54,639 bases of DNA from Crocinitomicaceae bacterium (GCA_030833265.1 JAURHO010000001.1:1-54639); one strand, 5' to 3'; shown: positions 32,547 through 42,071, counted from the first letter of the stretch. Translations and numbers: made by a program. The notes: a model not told the origin generated them from the letters alone.

Positions 32547-35500
32547 AACTCGATTTAAGCAAATTCAAACACTGGAAAATTGGCCTCATTGGGTTGGGTT
32601 TAATCTTTTGCGCCAGTATAATTTTAGGTATTAATGGCCCAAATGCGTTCGAAAAGGACGGCATTCAGCGACAATTTTCAGCACTTGAAAAAAAAGCGGA
32701 GGTGGAAGCCCTTCAGTTGTTATCACAGCTCAAAAACAAGCAAAAACTAAAGCTGAGCTCAGAATTTTATTACCACATCTATGACGGAGAACGTCTCTTT
32801 GGTTGGCGCAATAATCAATTGCCCGTTGGTCGGTATAAAACTGCTACTTTCCCTGCAAACGGTCTTGTTAAGCTAAAAAATGGTTGGTATTTTTCTACAA
32901 TAAAAGTAGCTGATGGGCTTACCTGTTGCGTAAGCTTTTGCCTCCAAAACACCTATGAACTTCAAAATGATTTTTTAAAAGCCAAGAACCCAGCTTTTTG
33001 GCCAAATGATTTTCAAATCCAATTAACTGGCTTGCCTGAGAACGCGCTCCGCGACAAGCAAGGGAAGATGATCTGCTATTTGAGCCCGCAGCATGCAAAC
33101 CACGGCACTTCACTTGCCCTACTACTGGCACCATTAATTTTTATTTTGGGTTTGTGCTTGATCTTATTCAACTTCTTTAAAATCTATCGAGGAAATCCGT
33201 GGGCAAGTAGCATCCTTCTCTTGGCATTAATCATCAGTAGAATCTTTCTGTATGAAGTCAATTGGCCCTTTCATTTGCTTGATTCTGATTGGTTTGCAGC
33301 AAGTTTCTTTGCTTATGACGAATGGACTCCTAATTTTTTCGAATTCGTCATTAATTGTCTTTACGCCGGTTTTGCGCTACAATTTATCATAGAACTGATC
33401 AGAAAATCTCCTTACAACTGGTTGAAATCTGTGATTTTGGGGCTGCCATTTTTATATTGGTATTGGATTACTCATCAAATTGGACTCGTTCTAGAACACT
33501 CCAATATTCCTGTGAATTTTGAGCACTTATTTGAATTGCGCCTGAGCTCTTTTGTCTTCTTTAGCCTCATTGGTTTTTTCTTCTATCAATTTCAACTGAT
33601 TTTACTTGTTGTGCTTCCCTTTCAAAATGGAAAAATGCCCCCAGAGAAGCGCTGGTCATACTTAGGGTTGCTCTTTATTCCTTTTTTCATTCTCATCTAT
33701 TTTGAACGCAGTTGGTTTAATCTGCTCCCCATTATTACAATTTTGCTGAATTGGATTTTGGGCAAGCGTTCCGAATTTTCTTGGTTCCGTTTGAGTCGGC
33801 AATTACTGATGCTCAGTTTGTTTTCCTTTTTTCTGAGTCTGCATTTTCAAGCATTGGTTAAAGAAAAAGAACTAGAAAATAAACGCCTTTTTGCACAACA
33901 ACTTTCATTAGACCGCAATATTAACCTTGAGCTGGCTTTCTCTCAGGTAGCCCCAGATATTTTGAAAGAAAAATGGCTACTCGGCAGTTTCGATAGCTTG
34001 AAAAGACAAATAACCAAAGTGAGCTTTGAACATATCTTGAATCAGAAGTTCTTTCAAGGTGTTTGGGATGGCTTTGAAATTGAATCTGATCTTTTTGATG
34101 CAAGCGGCAAACCCTGTTTTGGCCTAGACAGCCTTCGTTTGAAGAAATTAACAGATCTGGTAAAAATTCACGGGGAGCCCTCAGAAATAGAAGAACACAT
34201 TTACTTTATGCCCCATGAAGAACAAGGGCTCAGCTATGTGATTTTACTGCCATTAACTTCGCAAAAAACCTTAGTGCTCACGCTCATTTCTAAGCGCATT
34301 CCCGAAGAAATGGGCTTCCCAAGACTCTTAATTTCAGATCAGGCAGGCATCTCCAAAAGTTTAGAACAGTATTCAATTGGAAAATATGCTGAAGGGCGGC
34401 TCATCCATCAAACTGGTGGATTCAATTTCCCAAATACCCTTCAGGCTTTTTCAAAATCCTCGCTTAAAAAACAACATTTTGAATTGCGTGGCTTTGAGCA
34501 TACTGTTTTTTTAAGTGGGGCTGGTTCTGCTATTTTCATTTCAACCAAACAAAGTGAAGGGCTCAATTTGATCACCAGTTTTGCCTTCATTTTTGTCTTT
34601 TGGGGAGGCCTGACCATCGCGGTTAATTTTTTAACAGGACAAGGTCTGTTGCTCGGTAGAGAATGGAGTCTTTCTCTAAAAATCCAAATTGCTTTTTTAG
34701 TAATTCTTGTCATTTCTCTATTTCTGTATGGACTAGGTAGCTCTATTTTTATTGGGCAGCAATTTGATGCCTACGCACAACAAGCGCTCAAAGAAAAACT
34801 TCATGCCGTTGAAATAGAACTCGATAATCAGTTGGGGCAACTCGATACCCTAGACGCCGCACAACTTGGCTTCCAATTAGAAGCAGAAACCGCTAAATTA
34901 TCGAGTGTTTTTAACACCGACCTCTTTATTTATGATGCCGATGGCTTTTTAATAGCCTCTTCTCGACCAAAGTTATTTGCATTTGGCTTAGTTGGTGAAC
35001 ACATGGATGCCGTTGCCATGGATGCGCTGATTGGGCAGAAAAACAGCTACTTCTCTCACCAAGAACAAATAGGTAATTTAAAATATCGCAGTGCTTATTT
35101 GCCGCTCATGAATGAGAAACGAAATCTACTTGGTTTTATCAATCTTCAGTTATTTGGGCAACAGCAAGCCTATGAGCAACAACTCGAGGAATTTTTAAAA
35201 GCCGCTATTAATGTCTTTATCCTTTTATTGGCGCTTTCCGTCTTTATTGCGCTTATTGTGAGTAATTGGCTCGTTGGTCCGCTGCAAATGGTTGCAAAAT
35301 CAGTACGAAATATTGAGTTTGGCAAGAAAAATCAGCGCATTACTTATCAAAACAAAGATGAAATTGGTGCCATTGTTCAATCGTACAACGAAAAACTCCT
35401 CGAACTAGAAACCGCAGCACTCAAATTAGCCAAAAGCGAACGTGAAAGTGCTTGGCGAGACCTCGCACAACAAATTGCGCATGAAATTAAAAATCCATTG

Positions 35501-36112
35501 ACGCCAATGAAGTTGAGCATCCAACATCTCTTGCGCAATCTCGAAAATGGGCATCCACAAACCCTAGAACAGGTGCAAAAAGCACTGCCATCTTTGGTTG
35601 AACAAATTGATGCGCTGGCTGCAATGGCCAATGAATTTGCCCAGTTTGCAAAACTCCCTGAACCTCAATTTGAACCACTTGATTTAAAAAATTTGGTGCA
35701 AAGTGCCTTGCCTCTATTTGAAAACAAAGCAGTGATTCAGTTTGATACTCACGGAACCGATTTCACGATTCTCGCCGACAAAAAAATGCTCGGACAGGTT
35801 TTAAATAACCTCATTAACAACGCACTTCAAGCTACCCAAGAAACTGAAAATGGGGCAATTCAAATTAGGATTGAAAGCCAAGACAAAAAACTTGCTTTAT
35901 CTGTTAAAGACAACGGAGTAGGCATCAGTGAAGCCGCCAAAGAAAAAATATTTACCCCTTATTTTACCACAAAATCATCGGGTTCAGGTATTGGGCTAAA
36001 CGTGGTTAGGCAAATTCTAGAAAAGCACAACGGAAAAATTCACTTTGAATCTGAGGAAGGAGAAGGCAGTTGCTTTTTTGTGGAACTCCCCTTATTTTCT
36101 GAAGGGTCTTAA
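32543..36112 (+). CDS. Large multi-membrane-span sensor histidine kinase (NtrY-like core)
   Basis: The 1189-residue protein has an N-terminal helix (about 13-33), a cluster of about seven hydrophobic helices (about 190-430), and an extracytoplasmic region (about 435-690). Two helices follow (about 692-742), then a Cache-like sensory segment (about 745-885) and another helix (about 890-912). The cytoplasmic part has HAMP (about 910-960), HisKA with His980 in LAQQIAHEIKNPLTPMKLSIQ, and HATPase_c with NLINNALQAT and GSGIGLNVV. The H-box resembles NtrY-type kinases. No response regulator is adjacent. It is coupled to udk by an ATGA overlap, and its 3' end overlaps the convergent GT39-like gene by 21 bases. 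Confidence 0.92.
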   Translation: MKLDLSKFKHWKIGLIGLGLIFCASIILGINGPNAFEKDGIQRQFSALEKKAEVEALQLLSQLKNKQKLKLSSEFYYHIYDGERLFGWRNNQLPVGRYKTATFPANGLVKLKNGWYFSTIKVADGLTCCVSFCLQNTYELQNDFLKAKNPAFWPNDFQIQLTGLPENALRDKQGKMICYLSPQHANHGTSLALLLAPLIFILGLCLILFNFFKIYRGNPWASSILLLALIISRIFLYEVNWPFHLLDSDWFAASFFAYDEWTPNFFEFVINCLYAGFALQFIIELIRKSPYNWLKSVILGLPFLYWYWITHQIGLVLEHSNIPVNFEHLFELRLSSFVFFSLIGFFFYQFQLILLVVLPFQNGKMPPEKRWSYLGLLFIPFFILIYFERSWFNLLPIITILLNWILGKRSEFSWFRLSRQLLMLSLFSFFLSLHFQALVKEKELENKRLFAQQLSLDRNINLELAFSQVAPDILKEKWLLGSFDSLKRQITKVSFEHILNQKFFQGVWDGFEIESDLFDASGKPCFGLDSLRLKKLTDLVKIHGEPSEIEEHIYFMPHEEQGLSYVILLPLTSQKTLVLTLISKRIPEEMGFPRLLISDQAGISKSLEQYSIGKYAEGRLIHQTGGFNFPNTLQAFSKSSLKKQHFELRGFEHTVFLSGAGSAIFISTKQSEGLNLITSFAFIFVFWGGLTIAVNFLTGQGLLLGREWSLSLKIQIAFLVILVISLFLYGLGSSIFIGQQFDAYAQQALKEKLHAVEIELDNQLGQLDTLDAAQLGFQLEAETAKLSSVFNTDLFIYDADGFLIASSRPKLFAFGLVGEHMDAVAMDALIGQKNSYFSHQEQIGNLKYRSAYLPLMNEKRNLLGFINLQLFGQQQAYEQQLEEFLKAAINVFILLLALSVFIALIVSNWLVGPLQMVAKSVRNIEFGKKNQRITYQNKDEIGAIVQSYNEKLLELETAALKLAKSERESAWRDLAQQIAHEIKNPLTPMKLSIQHLLRNLENGHPQTLEQVQKALPSLVEQIDALAAMANEFAQFAKLPEPQFEPLDLKNLVQSALPLFENKAVIQFDTHGTDFTILADKKMLGQVLNNLINNALQATQETENGAIQIRIESQDKKLALSVKDNGVGISEAAKEKIFTPYFTTKSSGSGIGLNVVRQILEKHNGKIHFESEEGEGSCFFVELPLFSEGS

Positions 36113-37678
36113 GTCGTAGAGTTGCACATGCTGATGCTTATACAGCAAATGTTTTAAAAAAGGTTTGATGTCCACATGAGCTGTGTCTTGCTCCAAAATC
36201 AATAATTTACTTGCCCCTTTCTGGATCAACTGCTGAATCTGCGGAATAAAAGGTTGGTCTCTGTATAAACTATAATTGCTGTAACCAATGCGATCTATGG
36301 CTGTAAGGTGCACATTTGGATAAGGATCCGAAAAACAAAAAACGGTATCGTTGCTACCAATTAAGTATTTAATGTCTTCTCGCTGCGCTTGAATTTGACC
36401 CAGCGTTTCATCTTGATTGAAGTAAAACCAACCCCAATTTCCTCGGATAAAACTAGAAGTCAAGGGGGTGTTTTTAACGATGATATTTTGATTTCCTGCC
36501 GCCACCTGAGTATAAGAAACTGCATTCAAGAAGATCAGTGTAAGGCCAACATACGCAATTCGTTTTTGCCAATGCGCAGCTGCTATAAATGAACCCGTAT
36601 ATTTCATGTAAATAGCCATCAAAATAAGCGGGACAAACAAGATTTCAATAAAATAGTAATCATGGACATCAAAAACCCAGAACCATAAAATGAAATAGGC
36701 AATGGCCCCTATGAAAGAGATGGCAATCAAAAAGCGCAAGTAAAGCGGAATTTCCTTTTTGAATAAGGACCAAAACCCAATGAGCAACAATGGCACCAAA
36801 ATCAATTGGTGATACATCTCCTTGACGTGTTCAACTAAAATCAGTTTTATAATGCGAATTTGTTCTTCTGCACTCACCTCCCAAATGGGCCTGATGGTAG
36901 TTGAGAAAATTGTTGAGCCGTGTGCAGCATTGTAACGGATGGCATAAGTATACCACATGAAACTGCTAAGCATCGCTAGCACCACACTGAAGCCCAACCA
37001 ATAAACACGACGATCTGAAAGGTAAGATTTCCAGGAGTTGGTCAGAAGTATCGTAAAAAATAAGGCGCCCAGAAAAGCCAAAACAGCAATTAAAGCAGTG
37101 ACTTTGATAAGGATAGCCAAACTGAGAAAAATAGTGAAGCCTAAATAACTCCGCTTGCTCTTTGTTTGCAAATAAGAGAAGCAGGTACTGATGGCGAGCA
37201 GCAAAAATGAGAAGGCATAAATATTGGGTAAAACGGTGTCTGCGTAATAAATCAAGACTGGTGTGCTAAATATGATGCCTGAAAAGACAAATACTTTTTG
37301 TTTAGACTCAAAAAACCAAAGCAAAAAGTGCTGCAAGGAAATAATGGAAGTCATTAATAGCCCCAAACTGAATAGCTTAGAGAGCCAAAGTTGATACCCT
37401 GTCAGTTTCCAGATTTGCCCAATTATATAATAAACAATGGGAAATTCAGCAGCAGCATGGCGATTTCCACTTGGCGAAATCCAGTTGGTTTGCGGCTCTA
37501 AAAATGCCGCTCCTCTCATATACTGAATGGCCTGCGTCAGTGAATCAGACTTTCTGCATTCGTGAATGGGCAAGATGTCGGCTGAAAAATGCTGCCAAAA
37601 TGCATAAAGAAAACTTAACAACAGGAGAAGGCCTAGTATGCGCCACTTCAGGTCTATCTTGTATTCAAATACTTTCAT
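36092..37678 (-). CDS. GT39-like membrane glycosyltransferase (ArnT/PMT superfamily)
   Basis: This 528-residue protein has about ten transmembrane helices and the ArnT/PMT layout. The first helix is followed by a periplasmic loop with acidic residues (ILPIHECRKSDSLTQAIQY), then PQTNWISPSGNRHAAAEFP and IVYYIIGQIWKLTG. Such proteins use polyprenyl-phosphate sugars to glycosylate lipids or proteins at the outer face of the inner membrane. The exact acceptor is unknown. The C-terminal soluble tail (about 400-528) is periplasmic. A one-mismatch -7 element (TATCTTTA on the minus strand) lies at 37686-37693. It overlaps the sensor kinase gene tail to tail. Confidence 0.72.
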   Translation of the reverse strand: MKVFEYKIDLKWRILGLLLLLSFLYAFWQHFSADILPIHECRKSDSLTQAIQYMRGAAFLEPQTNWISPSGNRHAAAEFPIVYYIIGQIWKLTGYQLWLSKLFSLGLLMTSIISLQHFLLWFFESKQKVFVFSGIIFSTPVLIYYADTVLPNIYAFSFLLLAISTCFSYLQTKSKRSYLGFTIFLSLAILIKVTALIAVLAFLGALFFTILLTNSWKSYLSDRRVYWLGFSVVLAMLSSFMWYTYAIRYNAAHGSTIFSTTIRPIWEVSAEEQIRIIKLILVEHVKEMYHQLILVPLLLIGFWSLFKKEIPLYLRFLIAISFIGAIAYFILWFWVFDVHDYYFIEILFVPLILMAIYMKYTGSFIAAAHWQKRIAYVGLTLIFLNAVSYTQVAAGNQNIIVKNTPLTSSFIRGNWGWFYFNQDETLGQIQAQREDIKYLIGSNDTVFCFSDPYPNVHLTAIDRIGYSNYSLYRDQPFIPQIQQLIQKGASKLLILEQDTAHVDIKPFLKHLLYKHQHVQLYDLRPFRK

Positions 37679-37728
37679 GTGAAAGTAAAGATACAGATGC
37701 TGTGCTTAAAAAACGCTAATTGCCTGTA

Positions 37729-38376
37729 TTATTCAAATTGAATCCTCAACGGGAAAGTAAATTCAGAAACGACACTTTGACCATGCTCATCTTTTGCTGG
37801 CATCCAGTTTGGCATGGCAATTAAAGTGTTCTTTAGTCGGCTCTTTAATATTTCCATTTGTGGATCGGTGAACTTTAAAAAAGTAACCTCTCTCACTTTG
37901 CCTTTTGTATCGATGAGCAAACGTATATAAATTTTACCCTCGACACCCAACTCCTTGAGGTAAGACCATTCTGTGCTATTGGCAATTTTGTGGTCAATAA
38001 ATTTGAATAATTCATCCGGATGATTACCATAGAAGGCTGCTGCGAATGGAAAACTGACAATGCTGTCGTGGATTGTTTTTGGAGCTACAACTAGTATTTC
38101 TGGGTCAGGTGGTTCGGGAATGTAACCCGTTGGATCTATTGGTTCTGGATCAGGAAAAGGAGGTTCTGGATCAATAGGGCATGGTGCCGGTAGAAATTCG
38201 CTGTAAATTACTTTGTGTTGATTGTTGCGCTTCAAAGTCATATCCATTTCCTTGTTTTTAACCAGAGACTGCTTTTTATCTGGTTTGACATGGCGTTTCA
38301 CGACAGGTTTTTGATCTTCCTCACATGAAGAAAAAACGCAAAAACAAATCAGGATAACGTAACATATTTGCCTCAT
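37729..38376 (-). CDS. Lipoprotein with Pro/Asp-rich linker and TonB-C-terminal-like domain
   Basis: Starting at 38376 (MRQICYVIL), the 215-residue protein has a lipoprotein signal (CFCVFSSC), a Lys-rich region, and a striking Pro/Asp/Glu-rich linker (about 70-95, with repeated DPEP). The C-terminal ~100 residues fit the TonB C-terminal domain: GVEGKIYIRLLIDTKGKVREV, and MPNWMPAKDEHGQSVVSEFTFPL. TonB proper is anchored by an inner-membrane helix; here the anchor is a lipid. The frame opens to a TTG at 38406, but the ATG gives a normal signal. Function is unknown. It diverges from ispG. Confidence 0.75.
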   Translation of the reverse strand: MRQICYVILICFCVFSSCEEDQKPVVKRHVKPDKKQSLVKNKEMDMTLKRNNQHKVIYSEFLPAPCPIDPEPPFPDPEPIDPTGYIPEPPDPEILVVAPKTIHDSIVSFPFAAAFYGNHPDELFKFIDHKIANSTEWSYLKELGVEGKIYIRLLIDTKGKVREVTFLKFTDPQMEILKSRLKNTLIAMPNWMPAKDEHGQSVVSEFTFPLRIQFE

Positions 38377-38419
38377 GAGAATACCTTTGAAACAAAGAAC
38401 GCACAAACAATTGAATCCT

Positions 38420-38427
38420 TACCTTTG
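38420..38427 (+). promoter_or_regulatory. -7 element for ispG
   Basis: TACCTTTG, full TAnnTTTG match, 18 bases before the ispG ATG. A second copy, TACCTTTG, lies upstream at 38382-38389. Confidence 0.6.
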
Positions 38428-38445
38428 TTAGACTAAAAAAAACAA

Positions 38446-40356
38446 ATGCAACGTTATTGTCTTGACCCCTGGAACCGCACGCGCATACTCACCAAAGAAG
38501 TTCAAATTGGCAGCTTGAAATTGGGAGGGGAAAATTCCATTCGGGTCCAATCCATGACTACCACTGATACCATGGATACCGAAGGCTCCGTTGCACAATC
38601 CGTTCGAATGATTGACGCAGGTTGCGAGCTTGTTAGGCTTACAGCCCCGAGCAAAAACGAAGCCGAGAACTTACAAAACATCAAGGCTGAATTGGTCAAA
38701 AGAGGTTACAACACGCCTTTGGTTGCCGATATCCACTTTACGCCTAACGCGGCTGAAATTGCGGCCAAAATTGTCGAAAAAGTACGCGTGAATCCGGGCA
38801 ACTATGCAGACAAAAAGAAATTTGAAGAAATCGAATTCACCGACGCTAGTTACCAAGCCGAACTCAAACGCATTGAGGAGAAATTTACCCCACTCGTTTT
38901 ACTTTGCAAAGAACACGGCACAGCCATGAGAATTGGCACCAATCACGGTTCTTTATCTGATCGCATTTTGAGTCGTTATGGTGACACGCCTGAAGGCATG
39001 GTTGAGTCAGCACTAGAATTTATTCGCATTTGCGAAAAGCACGACTTTGACCAATTGGTTATCTCCATGAAAGCCAGTAATACGTTGGTTATGGTCCAGG
39101 CCTATCGCCTGCTCATGGCTAAAATGCTCGAACGCGGTACTGTTTATCCTTTACATTTAGGAGTGACCGAAGCTGGCGATGGCGAAGATGGTCGCATCAA
39201 ATCTGCGGTGGGTATTGGTGCGCTATTGGAAGACGGCCTCGGAGACACCATTCGTGTTTCTTTAACCGAAGCACCCGAGGCAGAAATACCAGTTGCCCAA
39301 AAATTAGTCGCAAAATATAACAACTACAATGCTTTTGCTTTTGAAGCGCCAAAAACAGCCCTTCAATACGATCCGTTTAGCTACAATAGAAGAAATAGTG
39401 CTACAATTCACAATATTGGGGGCAAAAATGTTCCAGTTGTTTTAGCAGACTTATCAGGTGTTGCAGCAATCAAACCATCACATTTCTTCGGTTTTGGCTA
39501 TCAATATAGCATACCACTCGATAAATGGAACCTTCAAGATCAAGCTGCAGATTATGTTTATATCGGCAGCAACAAGCTCGATTTTGAAGTACCTGGCACG
39601 CTGGGTATTATTGTAGATTACGACTTTTGGAAAGCAAATTATAGCCAGAAACAGGGCTTCTACCCACTCGTTCTTCCAGAACAACTTCCAGAAATCGACC
39701 CTAATCAGACTTGCTTTTTGCCACTTGAAGCCGAAGACGCGATTCCTAATGAACTTGCCAAGCTTCCAAATCTTTGCATCATTTTAAATACGGCGTTTGA
39801 TAATAAAACACAATTATACCGTCGCTTCTTTTTAGAAATGCAAGAAAAGAATTTACAGCAGCCAGTTATTCTCTCGTATCAATACGAAACGAATGAACTC
39901 GAGCGCTTTCAGCTTTATTCAGGAGCAGATGCAGGCGCCATTTTAATTGATGGCTTTGGAGATGGAATTTGGTTAAATGCCGACTTAGGTGCACAGTACA
40001 TTAACTCCACTTCCTTTGGTATTTTACAAGCTACACGAACCCGTATTTCAAAAACTGAATACATTTCTTGCCCTTCTTGTGGCCGTACTCTTTTTGATTT
40101 ACAGGAAACCACGGCTAAAATTAGACAGCGCACCTCTCATTTGAAGGGTATTAAAATCGGAATTATGGGTTGTATTGTGAACGGCCCCGGTGAAATGGCC
40201 GATGCCGATTATGGCTACGTCGGAACAGGTCCGGGAAAAATCAATCTTTACAAAGAAAAAGAGATTGTCCGTCGCAATATCAACGAAACAGAAGCCGTAG
40301 AAGCGCTTGTGGATCTCATTAGAGAATACGGTGACTGGCTAGAGCCAAAAATTTAA
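38446..40356 (+). CDS. ispG: 4-hydroxy-3-methylbut-2-en-1-yl diphosphate synthase (long form)
   Basis: This 636-residue enzyme performs the reductive step from MEcPP to HMBPP in the non-mevalonate isoprenoid pathway. The TIM-barrel domain is at the N-terminus (VQSMTTTDTMDTEGSVAQ, VADIHFTPNAAEIAA, RVNPGNYADKKKFEE), followed by LGVTEAGDGEDGRIKSAVGIG. The C-terminal 4Fe-4S domain has CPSCGRTLFDLQ and MGCIVNGPGEMADADYGYVG. Between them is an insertion of roughly 250 residues, as in the plant, chlamydial and Bacteroidota three-domain forms; E. coli IspG is about 372 residues. It is a single-gene unit and stops 10 bases before the convergent pseudouridine synthase stop. Confidence 0.97.
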   Translation: MQRYCLDPWNRTRILTKEVQIGSLKLGGENSIRVQSMTTTDTMDTEGSVAQSVRMIDAGCELVRLTAPSKNEAENLQNIKAELVKRGYNTPLVADIHFTPNAAEIAAKIVEKVRVNPGNYADKKKFEEIEFTDASYQAELKRIEEKFTPLVLLCKEHGTAMRIGTNHGSLSDRILSRYGDTPEGMVESALEFIRICEKHDFDQLVISMKASNTLVMVQAYRLLMAKMLERGTVYPLHLGVTEAGDGEDGRIKSAVGIGALLEDGLGDTIRVSLTEAPEAEIPVAQKLVAKYNNYNAFAFEAPKTALQYDPFSYNRRNSATIHNIGGKNVPVVLADLSGVAAIKPSHFFGFGYQYSIPLDKWNLQDQAADYVYIGSNKLDFEVPGTLGIIVDYDFWKANYSQKQGFYPLVLPEQLPEIDPNQTCFLPLEAEDAIPNELAKLPNLCIILNTAFDNKTQLYRRFFLEMQEKNLQQPVILSYQYETNELERFQLYSGADAGAILIDGFGDGIWLNADLGAQYINSTSFGILQATRTRISKTEYISCPSCGRTLFDLQETTAKIRQRTSHLKGIKIGIMGCIVNGPGEMADADYGYVGTGPGKINLYKEKEIVRRNINETEAVEALVDLIREYGDWLEPKI

Positions 40357-40366
40357 CGTGGCTTTT

Positions 40367-42010
40367 TTAGAAGGTGGGGGCGCAATTAAGCTCTATCCAT
40401 TCGTTGCTTTGCGGATGAAAGAAGCCCAAACTTGCTGCATGCAAATGCAAACGGTCAGCTTTTTGACCATACAAATCATCGCCTTTAATTGGGCAGTTTA
40501 ATCCTAAATGATGTGCCGCATGCACACGTAGTTGATGCGTACGACCCGTATGCGGATAAAATAGAATTCTTGTTTGTCCATTTTCAGAAGAAAGTACCTC
40601 GTAGCTGGTGTGGGCAAAACTGCCATGCTCATAGCAGACCAATTGTCTTGGGCGGTCATCGAGGTCTACCCGAAGCGGTAATTTAATCTCACCAGAAGTG
40701 TCCATTAGTATGCCATCTAAAATGGCCATATAGGTCTTCTTTACCTTTCTGAGCACAAATTGGCGTTGCAGGCGCTGATGCATCAACTTTGTTTTTGCCG
40801 CCAACATGATACCGGAAGTCGACATATCTAAGCGATGAACTAAAAGTGGCCCATCTGCATGAGGATAGCGTTTTTTTAAATCCTCTAAGCAATTGGGTTG
40901 AGGGTTCTTACCGGGTACCGATAAATATTCAGGGCTCTTATTTATGGCAACAATCCATTCGTCTTCATAGATGATTTCTAATTCCTTCGCAGGGTGAATG
41001 GCCGTTATAGGATTTGGATCTACGTCAAGCCCCTTAAGCATGTGCCCAAGAATGGGTTCACACTTGCTCTTGCAGGCCGGGTAAAAATGACCATGGATAC
41101 GCACTTCAGAATCTGGAGACATTCCCCACCAAAATTCTGCCATACATATAGGCTTCAAATTATTCAAATAAGCACATTGCAAAAGCTTAGGAGCCGCACA
41201 TTCACCTGCCCCTGCTGGCGGAGAATCAGTAAATAACTCTAGGACATTGACACTTTGACCCAGCGCATTTAAAAAGGTATAGCGCTCAAAAATGCGACGT
41301 TGTAAATCTGCAGAATGTGCTGCGCGCTTAGCTTTTATTTGTGCAAGCTGGTCTTTATATGTGTTTAATTTATTTTGTGCGTCTGCCAATTCCAACTGAG
41401 CTTGTTTCTTGAGCGCCTTAAGTATTCGACTTTCTTGCATGCTTTCAAAACGCAATTGCTCTAGTAGTTTGCCAGCATTTTCAACTGACGTTTGAATAGT
41501 CGCCCTCTGTTGGTCGCGAAACGCTTTTGTGATCTTAATTTGGTGTTGAAACCCTTCTATCTTTTGAGACCATTCTTGCTGTTTGTTCAATATGGCCCTA
41601 CTTAAATTTTGAAAATCAGGCGCCATTTCAATGGCCTCAATTTCCAGCGTGAGTTGATGAATTTCTTGTTCTTCACGTCGAAAAAATCCTTGAGCCTCGA
41701 GTAAATCAAAGACGGGTGGGACAAAGCCAGGGTGTTCATTAGAATTGCCTAGTTTTCCAGAAAAAGCGGCTAAATAACCGAGCTTTCCTTCTTGATTTTG
41801 AACCACTAACACACCAAACATTTTGCCAATGGCTCCTAATCTTTCAGTTCGGTCCAAACCAAAGTCATGTCCAAAATCTGTATTTTCTATGTAGGCTTGT
41901 AAGTCTTTGGCTGCAGCTGCAGCAAGTGGGTGCAGATCGTAATAGAAAGGGAAGGTGAAGCGCTCGGGAAGCGTGTATGTTTGTAGGTCGGCTGCAAGTG
42001 GAATAAACAT
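40367..42010 (-). CDS. RluA-family pseudouridine synthase with long N-terminal extension
   Basis: The 547-residue protein is far longer than RluA (~220). The catalytic domain is at about 345-547, with the active-site motif LVHRLDMSTSG (Asp395), GRTHQLRVHAAH and HLHAASLGF. The N-terminal part has a globular start, coiled coils (about 105-245), and a region with GAGECAAPKLLQCA, AEFWWG and GHFYPACKSKCEPILGHM containing five Cys and three His. I recognise this extended type from Bacteroidota and gammaproteobacteria. The RNA target (23S rRNA or tRNA) is not predictable. A degenerate -7 element (GACCTTTG) ends three bases before the ATG. It lies downstream of a strong terminator. Confidence 0.88.
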   Translation of the reverse strand: MFIPLAADLQTYTLPERFTFPFYYDLHPLAAAAAKDLQAYIENTDFGHDFGLDRTERLGAIGKMFGVLVVQNQEGKLGYLAAFSGKLGNSNEHPGFVPPVFDLLEAQGFFRREEQEIHQLTLEIEAIEMAPDFQNLSRAILNKQQEWSQKIEGFQHQIKITKAFRDQQRATIQTSVENAGKLLEQLRFESMQESRILKALKKQAQLELADAQNKLNTYKDQLAQIKAKRAAHSADLQRRIFERYTFLNALGQSVNVLELFTDSPPAGAGECAAPKLLQCAYLNNLKPICMAEFWWGMSPDSEVRIHGHFYPACKSKCEPILGHMLKGLDVDPNPITAIHPAKELEIIYEDEWIVAINKSPEYLSVPGKNPQPNCLEDLKKRYPHADGPLLVHRLDMSTSGIMLAAKTKLMHQRLQRQFVLRKVKKTYMAILDGILMDTSGEIKLPLRVDLDDRPRQLVCYEHGSFAHTSYEVLSSENGQTRILFYPHTGRTHQLRVHAAHHLGLNCPIKGDDLYGQKADRLHLHAASLGFFHPQSNEWIELNCAPTF

Positions 42011-42021
42011 AAAACAAAGGT

Positions 42022-42051
42022 CAAAAAAAAACGCCCTCGTTGGAGGGCGTT
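42022..42051 (-). terminator. Intrinsic terminator after the thioredoxin-fold secreted protein
   Basis: A perfect 9-bp stem AACGCCCTC / GAGGGCGTT with loop GTTG (plus-strand 42030-42051) is followed on the minus strand by eight T (plus-strand A run at 42022-42029). It lies 21 bases downstream of the stop at 42072. It is the only convincing rho-independent terminator I see in the window. Confidence 0.92.
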
Positions 42052-42071
42052 CTTCTTTCTTTTAAAAGAAA

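Noticed and set aside
38100..38180. Repetitive GGTTCTGGATC-like stretch as a DNA repeat element
   Set aside because: It is the coding sequence of the Pro/Asp/Glu-rich linker of the lipoprotein and shows no exact repeat unit.
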